From the IMG/VR virus record IMGVR_UViG_3300045918_000275, positions 1 through 26,676 of that record: DNA of 26,676 nt. One strand, written 5' to 3'. A program made the position numbers and the translations under genes. Below, piece after piece: positions 14,478 through 20,555 of the stretch. The stretch is from a virus. Under the pieces are notes generated by a model that was not told where the DNA came from, did not search any database, and worked only from the letters and a program-made list of their open reading frames with translations. Position 1 is the first letter of the stretch. Each line of letters starts with the position of its first letter.

Positions 14478-15725
14478 ATGTCTGGAAGAAAATTAAAACA
14501 ACGAAGCTTTGAATTTTTAGGGGTTGATCAAAAAATTTGGTTAGGCCTCGAAGGTGGCGGATTTGGTGATGCAGCTGTAACTGGATTAATTCCACAAGCC
14601 GCTGATGCAATCGACTTTGTAACGTGTGATATTAAATTTGATATCCCAAGAGAAGACTCTCCATCTCGTTCAGGACGTTCAGTAGTTGCAAGACTATCTG
14701 GAAAGAAAACAGTAGATGTGAAAGTTGAATCTCATATTATTCCTGGAACACCATCTGGAGCCAATCCAACTTTACCACCACTTCATCCAATTTTATTAAC
14801 TGCTTTTGGTGATGTCGATCTTTCTAACCCTGCTGAAATTAAATATGTTCTTTCACGCTTTAATGGAAATTCAGCAAGAATTTTAGAAGAAGCTACTCAC
14901 TATGCAAGAGTTGCTGTTGGAGTTATCTTTGATAAGTTAACTTTCAAATTACCTGGTGATGGCAAAGCGATGATTTCAGGAGAAGGTTTTGCTCAAGACG
15001 CATATATTGCTGGAGAGTCTAATCTTACTGCTGTAGTAACTGCTGGAAATTCATTTCATGTTACTAATGGTCATGGTTTCAGATTTGAAATTGGATCATT
15101 AGTCGATATTATTGAAGGAATTGATGGTAATACAGTAATCGCTACTGAAAGAAAAGTTTTAACAGTAGTTGGAGATGTTGTAACTGTCGATGGAGCTCCA
15201 TTTACTGCTGCCATTGGTGACTTTGCAATTGGACATGCGCCTGATACATATTCTCCTATTACAGCTGAATACGCTTTATTAGGTTTAAAAGGATCTTTCA
15301 CAGTTGCTGGTTTTGCTATGGGAGCAAATTTAATCTCTGCTGAAATTGGATTATCAAACAACTATACAAAGAAAGATTTTATTTATGGAACTGACAAACT
15401 TATGGGTTTTCTTCCTGATAAAAGAAGAGATGTTTCTGTAAAATTAGAAGTTCTTTTAGATAAAGATACTTTAAGCTTCTATATGAGAAACAAACAATTT
15501 GTTGCTGAAGATCTTACGATTACTCTTGAGCCACAAAGAATTCCAGGACCAGCATTCTCAACTTCTGCGGGACGCACATTTGAGTTTAAACTTCCTAAAG
15601 TGGAATTCAACATCCCACCTATTGCAAATGGTGCTGATGCATATGTCAGCTTGAGCTTAGAAGGAAAGGCATTAGCACCTTCTTCTAACGATTTGGATGC
15701 TGAATTTGTATTAACAATCAAGTAA
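14478..15725 (+). CDS. Major tail tube protein (large, with inserted domain)
   Basis: A 415-residue protein that I assign to tail tube proteins of the Phage_tube_2 type, from its place before the chaperone pair and its layout. Residues 1-170 (IWLGLEGGGFGDAAVTG...FVTCDIKFDIPREDSPSRSGRSVVARLSGKKTVDVKVESHIIPG) and residues 265-415 (KGSFTVAGFAMGANLISAEIGLSNNYTKKDFIYG...RRDVSVKLEVLLDKD...VEFNIPPIANGADAYVSLSLEG) look like two beta-barrel halves. Between them, residues about 185-262 (FHVTNGHGFRFEIGSLVDIIEG...RKVLTVVGDVVTVDG) form an extra beta unit. Siphovirus tubes are often 150-250 residues, so this is a long form that may expose a domain on the tail surface. It has its own terminator, as expected for an abundant product. 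Confidence 0.78.
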   Translation: MSGRKLKQRSFEFLGVDQKIWLGLEGGGFGDAAVTGLIPQAADAIDFVTCDIKFDIPREDSPSRSGRSVVARLSGKKTVDVKVESHIIPGTPSGANPTLPPLHPILLTAFGDVDLSNPAEIKYVLSRFNGNSARILEEATHYARVAVGVIFDKLTFKLPGDGKAMISGEGFAQDAYIAGESNLTAVVTAGNSFHVTNGHGFRFEIGSLVDIIEGIDGNTVIATERKVLTVVGDVVTVDGAPFTAAIGDFAIGHAPDTYSPITAEYALLGLKGSFTVAGFAMGANLISAEIGLSNNYTKKDFIYGTDKLMGFLPDKRRDVSVKLEVLLDKDTLSFYMRNKQFVAEDLTITLEPQRIPGPAFSTSAGRTFEFKLPKVEFNIPPIANGADAYVSLSLEGKALAPSSNDLDAEFVLTIK

Positions 15726-15755
15726 GATTATTTTCTCTAAACATTAAGTAATATT

Positions 15756-15785
15756 AAATAGGACCTGAAAATGGTCCTATTTTTT
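15756..15785 (+). terminator. Rho-independent terminator after tail tube gene
   Basis: A perfect 10-bp stem AAATAGGACC (15756-15765) / GGTCCTATTT (15773-15782) with a 7-base loop runs into TTT. It lies between the tube gene and the chaperone genes, so chaperones and tape measure would be made at a lower level or from another promoter. Confidence 0.85.
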
Positions 15786-15799
15786 AACAGGAGATATTT

Positions 15800-16264
15800 G
15801 TGGCAATTAATTACATTAAACTAAATGAAATCAAAAAAGTAGTTTCGACTCAAGATGAAGCTATTGATAAAGAAAAAAGTAGCATGGTAGATTATCAAAA
15901 AGAATATGATATTTCTCATCTAGTTTTTGTTGAAGGCCAAATTCCAGATTATTTTATAGTTAATAACATTGGATCATCAGATTTAGTTACTATTCAACAA
16001 GAACACTACGTTACTGAGATGGCTCCAATTAAACAAGGTGCTTCACTTGAAGAAATGAAGAAAAATCAAGTTACTATTAAGCCGGTAAGAACAGGCGAAA
16101 TGCTTGTGAAGTACTTTAAAGCTGGATGCAAGAAGATTATTTCTGGCGATAAGACTATTGAAATTGACGACGCTTTTATCGATACTATCCCATCATCAAT
16201 TCTTCAAGAAATTGGTTCTTATATTATGATGCGATCTACTATTTCTGAGTCTAAAAAAAAATAA
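15800..16264 (+). CDS. Tail assembly chaperone, upstream frame (G-like)
   Basis: A 154-residue protein with a GTG start and AGGAG 7-8 bases before it. Its position, directly before the tape measure and ahead of a second overlapping frame, is that of the siphovirus tail assembly chaperone (lambda G). Residues 33-110 hold most of the hydrophobic and beta character (SHLVFVEGQIPDYFIVNN, MLVKYFKAGC). The C-terminal part (DAFIDTIPSSILQEIGSYIMMRS) is a likely helix. The last codons are three AAA lysines before TAA, inside an A9 run that allows a -1 shift (see the frameshift site). The chaperone acts in the cytoplasm to load tape measure and tube and is not in the virion. Confidence 0.8.
   Translation: MAINYIKLNEIKKVVSTQDEAIDKEKSSMVDYQKEYDISHLVFVEGQIPDYFIVNNIGSSDLVTIQQEHYVTEMAPIKQGASLEEMKKNQVTIKPVRTGEMLVKYFKAGCKKIISGDKTIEIDDAFIDTIPSSILQEIGSYIMMRSTISESKKK
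16253..16261 (+). other. -1 programmed frameshift site (A9 slippery run)
   Basis: Nine A residues precede the in-frame stop TAA (16262-16264). A -1 slip while decoding the AAA codons gives a reading frame starting at 16261 (ATA ATA ACT ACC...) that is open without a stop straight into the 16282-16626 frame. The fusion would be about 275 residues: 154 from the first frame plus 121 from the second. Position and layout match the conserved G/GT frameshift of tail assembly chaperones. That the shift occurs, and its rate, are inferred. Confidence 0.75.
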
Positions 16265-16281
16265 TAACTACCTTAGTTGAT

Positions 16282-16626
16282 ATGGTCCTGGATAATGAAA
16301 AAGCCAGGACCTTTGATTGTCAAAACTGCGACTATAATCTCCAATTCAATAGAAACTGCTGCAACTACTACGAACCTGCCAAAATAATCTTAAATGATAA
16401 GTTATATCCACAATGTCCACGATCAATTACATTCAATTACAGAGAAGATCGATTCTTAGTTGATCTATATTTTGAATGTAAAGAAAATAAATGTTATCCA
16501 TCTCCTGGAACCATTATTGACCAAACCGCTTATGTGAGAGATTATTTTGACTTTATAGATGGGATTGTAAATAAGTATAGAGCAAAGAAACTTCAAGAGC
16601 AAGAATCTAAAAACAAATCCAAGTAA
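16282..16626 (+). CDS. Tail assembly chaperone, downstream frame (T-like part of GT fusion)
   Basis: From ATG 16282 this frame codes 114 residues, but it has no Shine-Dalgarno sequence, and the frame is open back to the A9 run at 16253-16261. So it is probably made only as the C-terminal part of a frameshift fusion starting at 15800. It has seven cysteines: C13QNC16, C26C27, C45, C66 and C71, numbered from the ATG. They could form one or two metal sites. The tail end is charged (KYRAKKLQEQESKNKSK). In lambda the T domain of gpGT contacts the tube protein while G contacts the tape measure; the same division is likely here. No T-family motif is recognised directly. Confidence 0.7.
   Translation: MVLDNEKARTFDCQNCDYNLQFNRNCCNYYEPAKIILNDKLYPQCPRSITFNYREDRFLVDLYFECKENKCYPSPGTIIDQTAYVRDYFDFIDGIVNKYRAKKLQEQESKNKSK
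16284..16311 (+). other. Stem-loop downstream of the slippery run
   Basis: GGTCCTGG (16284-16291) pairs perfectly with CCAGGACC (16304-16311) around a 12-base loop. It begins 22 bases after the A9 run, more than the 5-9 bases usual for frameshift-stimulating structures, so its role as a stimulator is unsure. It also covers the third base of the only nearby ATG (16282), which could block independent initiation there. An 8-bp stem can arise by chance. Confidence 0.4.
16566..16574 (+). promoter_or_regulatory. TGTAAATAA element 73 bases before the tape measure gene
   Basis: Fourth exact copy of the 9-mer, this time inside the end of the T-like frame (GIVNKYRA region). It lies 73 bases before the tape measure start. 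Being within coding sequence it is more likely a chance hit than the three intergenic copies, but the placement ahead of a long late gene is consistent with them. Confidence 0.25.
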
Positions 16627-16646
16627 ATAAATAAGGCAAGATAGTT

Positions 16647-19600
16647 ATGGCAGATAACGAAGTCAAATTAGTTTTAACAGCCGAAGACAATATCTCTTCG
16701 GCCATCAAAAAGGTAACTGAGGCTTTGGGTGAAACCGGACTCGGTCAAGCCGTCACAGCTGTGTCAACTTCATTTACAGCGCTGAAAGGTGTTGCTGAAT
16801 TAGTTGGTGAAGCAATTCATAAAGTAAATGAATTTGTAATGGAAGGCGTTAATGATGCCTCTAATGCAGAAAACGTAAATAAACGATTAGCTATGTCTAT
16901 GTCCTTAGTTGGACAATATTCTGATAAGGCTATGGTCTCAGTTAATGAATGGGCAGGAGCACTTGAAACCGCAACTGGTACTTCAGATGAGTCTTTAAGA
17001 AGCTTAGTGGCTCTTGGTCTACAAAGAGGATTGTCTATTGAGCAATCTAAAAAAGCTACTCAGGCTGCAATGGATCTAGCTGCAGCTACAGGCCAAGATT
17101 TAGATACAGCCTTTCAACAAATGACTATGACAATGTCTGGTTCTGCTGGACGATTGGCTAAAATGGTTCCTGAGTTAAGAAACTTAACCAAGGAAGAACT
17201 AGAAAATGGTGGTGCAATAGATCTTATTTCCAAGAAATATGCTGGCTTTGCTGATAATGCTGCCAACTCATATTCTGGATCAATTGCTAAATTTCATTCT
17301 CAAATAGGAAACGTTAAAGAGGAATTGGGAAGATTGATAGCTCAAAATCCAGTCGTTATAGCCTCATTTAATGCTATGGCAGAAACTCTTGGAAAAGTAA
17401 CTGAAGCAGCAGCAGAAATGTCAACATGGTTATTAACTAATTCTGATGATATTGCAGATTTTGCCAAAGCTATGGGAATAGCTTCATTAGTTGTTGGAGC
17501 TTATGTAGTTTATTTAAATGCGGCCACAATAGCTGCGACATTAGCAACAGCGGCCTCAATTGGATTTGCTGGAGTAATGGCAATAATAACTTCTCCAATT
17601 ACATTAACAATAGCCGCAATTGCAGCTTTAGGAACTGGACTTTATTTTTTAATGAAAAATATAGATCTAGTAGTTGGCGCATTAAAATTTGGATTAGGAA
17701 AAGCTTTAGAGTGGATATTAATTCCATTACAAATGTATGTCTCTGCATTAGGAACAGTAGTTGGAATATTCAATGCAGATTGGGGAAAAGCTTTAGACGC
17801 AGCTTCTGAAAAAATAAAAGCTTTCTCTAAAGATCTTCAAAAATCTGGCCAAGCCCAAATGGATGCGGCTATTGCTGCAAAAGAACATGGAAAGGCTGTA
17901 GATACTAATGCATTAATGGTTGCAAGATCTACCGCAGGATTAACAAATCAAATTACAGCTCAAGCTCAAGCACTTACTGCTTTAAGAGCAGGATTTGCAA
18001 AAGCTTTAGATGCAGGTAAAACTGCTTTCGATGCCTTAAAAGATTTATCTCCAAGAATGTCTTTAGAAATGTTTCAACAAGACGCTAAAACTTGGACCAA
18101 ATCTATTGCAGAATTAAAAAAGCAATCTGAAGGCTTAAAAGTAAGGCTACAAACTGAAGTTCAAACTGACGACGTTAAAAAAGAACTTGAAAAAGTAACT
18201 CAACAAATTAGATTTTCAGCTGAAGCAGAAAAAGCTTTAAAAATAAAATACGCTATTGAGTCTAGAACTGCTGTCACAAAAGAAGAGCAAATTAGATTAG
18301 ATCAAGTTAAGAACTCAGAAATTTCTGTAGCAAATGAAGTAATGCAAATGCGTTTATCTAATGCTAAAGGAATAAGAGATCAACTTATTGCTATTGATGA
18401 ACAAAGAATTTTAAAATTAAGAGGATTAGAATCTCTTGATGCACAAGCTGGAGTTACTGCTAAGACTCAGGCAATTTTAAATGTTAACAAAATAGAGTTA
18501 GATGCGTATAAAGCTAGTTTAGATGCTCAAAAGCAAATGGCTATCTCTGTTGAGTCACAAAAACAATTAGAACTTGCTAGTTTAAAAGCTAGTTTAATGA
18601 GTGGATCTACTGCTGGCGGCGGAGCTGCAAAACAAGATGTTGAAGTAATTCAAGCTCAACAAAAACAAGCTCAACTTCAAGTTTTAAGAGATCAAAATAA
18701 AATTACTGAATCTGCTTATCAAGGAGAATTAACTCAAATTCAAATTGACGCTATTAATTCTCGTACAGCGATGGAAGTTCAATTAAATGAGCAACGCGCT
18801 GCAGTGTTGGGAACTTCTCCAGAAGCTTTAGCTTTACGTTTACAAAATGCTCAACTTCAAAATGACGCTGAACTTGCAGTTATCCAAGAAAAATGGATGA
18901 ATGAAGAGATGACTGATGCAGAATTTTATGCTGCTCAAGAATCTGCAGAACAACAGCATCAGATTGCAATGAATGGTATTAAAGAAGCTCAATTACAAAA
19001 AGAAGTTGAAAACCAAACTAAATTAAAAAATACTTGGCAAGCAACTTTGGCTAATTTGCGCTTAATGCAAGAGCAACATGGTAAAGTAATGGGAACTGTT
19101 AAAGCAATTCAACAGTCTCAAGAATTTCAAGGTTTAAATACTGCATTAAGCAATACTGCAACTTTAATGCAAAGTAAAAACGCAAGCCAATTTAGAATTG
19201 GTCAAGCTGCAGCTATTGCTCAAGCAGCAATTAATATTCCTTTGTCTGCGATTAATGCATATACCTCTATGTCGGCTATTCCAATTATCGGTCCTGCGTT
19301 AGGGGTTGCAGCAGCTGCTGCTGCTATCGCTGCTGGAGCAATGCAAATTTCTCAAATCAGAGCGCAAAAACCGCCAGGACAAGCGCATGCTGGTTTGGAA
19401 AGCGTTCCTGGATCTATGGATAATTCAACTTTTCTTCTAAGAGCTGGAGAAAGAGTTGTTGCTCCTGAACAAAATAAAGACTTAGGATTAGCAATTGATA
19501 AAATTAATTCAGGCGGAAGTGGTGGACACACTGTTAACATTGTAATTAATGGAAATGCAGATGAATCTACAGTAGAAAAAATAAAAACTGCAGTAATGGA

Positions 19601-19667
19601 TGCGCTTAGAGAAAAATCTGAAAGAGGCGTTCCAGTTATTAATGCTCGTGGGATCGTTACAGGATAA
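16647..19667 (+). CDS. Tape measure protein
   Basis: A 1006-residue protein just after the chaperone frames. Its length sets tail length; at about 1.5 angstrom per residue it predicts a tail near 150 nm. Residues 1-250 are helical with a conserved-type N-terminus (LVLTAEDNISSAIKKVTEALGE, typical of tape measures). Two or three hydrophobic segments lie at about 275-335 (IASLVVGAYVVYLNAATIAATL, FAGVMAIITSP...TLTIAAIAALGTGLYFLM), likely used during DNA entry. Residues about 430-860 are a long Gln/Ala/Lys-rich coiled coil. A second hydrophobic stretch (IPIIGPALGVAAAAAAIAAGAMQ, about 875-897) is followed by HAGLESVPGSMDNSTFLLRAGERVVAPEQNKDL (about 912-945), the standard tape measure end motif. No lysozyme or peptidase domain is visible. 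The ribosome binding site is weak (AAGG, 10 bases). Confidence 0.9.
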   Translation: MADNEVKLVLTAEDNISSAIKKVTEALGETGLGQAVTAVSTSFTALKGVAELVGEAIHKVNEFVMEGVNDASNAENVNKRLAMSMSLVGQYSDKAMVSVNEWAGALETATGTSDESLRSLVALGLQRGLSIEQSKKATQAAMDLAAATGQDLDTAFQQMTMTMSGSAGRLAKMVPELRNLTKEELENGGAIDLISKKYAGFADNAANSYSGSIAKFHSQIGNVKEELGRLIAQNPVVIASFNAMAETLGKVTEAAAEMSTWLLTNSDDIADFAKAMGIASLVVGAYVVYLNAATIAATLATAASIGFAGVMAIITSPITLTIAAIAALGTGLYFLMKNIDLVVGALKFGLGKALEWILIPLQMYVSALGTVVGIFNADWGKALDAASEKIKAFSKDLQKSGQAQMDAAIAAKEHGKAVDTNALMVARSTAGLTNQITAQAQALTALRAGFAKALDAGKTAFDALKDLSPRMSLEMFQQDAKTWTKSIAELKKQSEGLKVRLQTEVQTDDVKKELEKVTQQIRFSAEAEKALKIKYAIESRTAVTKEEQIRLDQVKNSEISVANEVMQMRLSNAKGIRDQLIAIDEQRILKLRGLESLDAQAGVTAKTQAILNVNKIELDAYKASLDAQKQMAISVESQKQLELASLKASLMSGSTAGGGAAKQDVEVIQAQQKQAQLQVLRDQNKITESAYQGELTQIQIDAINSRTAMEVQLNEQRAAVLGTSPEALALRLQNAQLQNDAELAVIQEKWMNEEMTDAEFYAAQESAEQQHQIAMNGIKEAQLQKEVENQTKLKNTWQATLANLRLMQEQHGKVMGTVKAIQQSQEFQGLNTALSNTATLMQSKNASQFRIGQAAAIAQAAINIPLSAINAYTSMSAIPIIGPALGVAAAAAAIAAGAMQISQIRAQKPPGQAHAGLESVPGSMDNSTFLLRAGERVVAPEQNKDLGLAIDKINSGGSGGHTVNIVINGNADESTVEKIKTAVMDALREKSERGVPVINARGIVTG

Positions 19668-19670
19668 TAT

Positions 19671-20477
19671 ATGGCAAAAACTTCAATATCTTTTTTGTAT
19701 AATTTTGACCTTGGAAACAGAAATGTTGATAATCCAGGTTCAAACATTTTATATGTTACTTCAACTAAACCTGGTGATTTTGATGTCTCAAATATTTTGA
19801 CAGAATCTACTCGCCATTGTTGGAGAAGCAATGATATTTTAGTTGCTCAAGAGATTATTATTAAAGCAGAGTTGAATACTAATATTGATTGTTTTGCTAT
19901 TTTAGGTCATAATTTTACAGACACAGCGGTAGTAAAAATTCAAGCAAATGTTTCAAATAACTTTATTGCTCCTCCAGTGACAAGATATTTGGCTTATAAT
20001 GATTACATTATGATGACCGCATTGGCATTTGGAGCAAATTACCAATATTATAAAATATCGATTTTAGATCCAGCTAATCCAGATGGATATATTCAAATCG
20101 GTAAAGTTATTGGTGGAAGAATGCTTCAATTTGATAAAAATGAAGATATAACAGACTCATATTCAGTAGCATTCAAAGATATGTCAGACACCATGAAGAC
20201 TGAGGGTTTCTTTAGACAATCAACTGAAAATGTTACAGTTAGAACTTTGAGTTGCAGTTTCTCTAAATTAAGAACAGATTTGGGTAGCAACGCTAATTAT
20301 TCTAATTTAAGATCAATGTTTAACTATGTGAAGACAACTCGTCCATTCTTAACTATTTTAGATCCACAAAATCCATATCAATTAAGTTTATGGGGACAAT
20401 TGCAAGACATTCCAGATGAGTCATATGGAACAATGAATTATGTTTCCATTCCGATGAAAGTTGATGAAGTTTTTTAA
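19671..20477 (+). CDS. Distal tail/tail-tip protein (Dit-like position)
   Basis: A 268-residue protein beginning 3 bases after the tape measure stop, with AGGA before the ATG. In siphoviruses this slot holds the distal tail protein that attaches the tail tip to the tube. The sequence is predicted mostly beta: EIIIKAELNTNIDCFAILGHNF, VVKIQANVSNNF, YQYYKISILDPANPDGYIQIGKVIGGRML. The DPxNxDGYIxIGxxxxG segment (about 134-150) is common in minor tail proteins of this position. The C-terminal part (FLTILDPQNPYQLSLWGQLQDIPDESY) resembles the closing segment of such proteins. No Dit signature is certain, so the specific role is inferred from order. Confidence 0.68.
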   Translation: MAKTSISFLYNFDLGNRNVDNPGSNILYVTSTKPGDFDVSNILTESTRHCWRSNDILVAQEIIIKAELNTNIDCFAILGHNFTDTAVVKIQANVSNNFIAPPVTRYLAYNDYIMMTALAFGANYQYYKISILDPANPDGYIQIGKVIGGRMLQFDKNEDITDSYSVAFKDMSDTMKTEGFFRQSTENVTVRTLSCSFSKLRTDLGSNANYSNLRSMFNYVKTTRPFLTILDPQNPYQLSLWGQLQDIPDESYGTMNYVSIPMKVDEVF

Positions 20478-20555
20478 TGTATAAAACTATAGAACGCCAA
20501 TCTTAATTAAAATCAATTAAATTGAAAGAATTTTATATCTTATGGAGAAACATAA

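Noticed and set aside
16253-16261. A9 run as a sequencing error that splits one gene
   Set aside because: Cannot be excluded, but the location before the tape measure and the exact -1 relation are what a programmed frameshift predicts, so that explanation is preferred.
20476-20555. AT-rich gap with direct repeats AATTAAA, considered as an origin or attachment site
   Set aside because: The repeats are short and low-complexity, and there is no supporting gene (integrase or replication) in the window.
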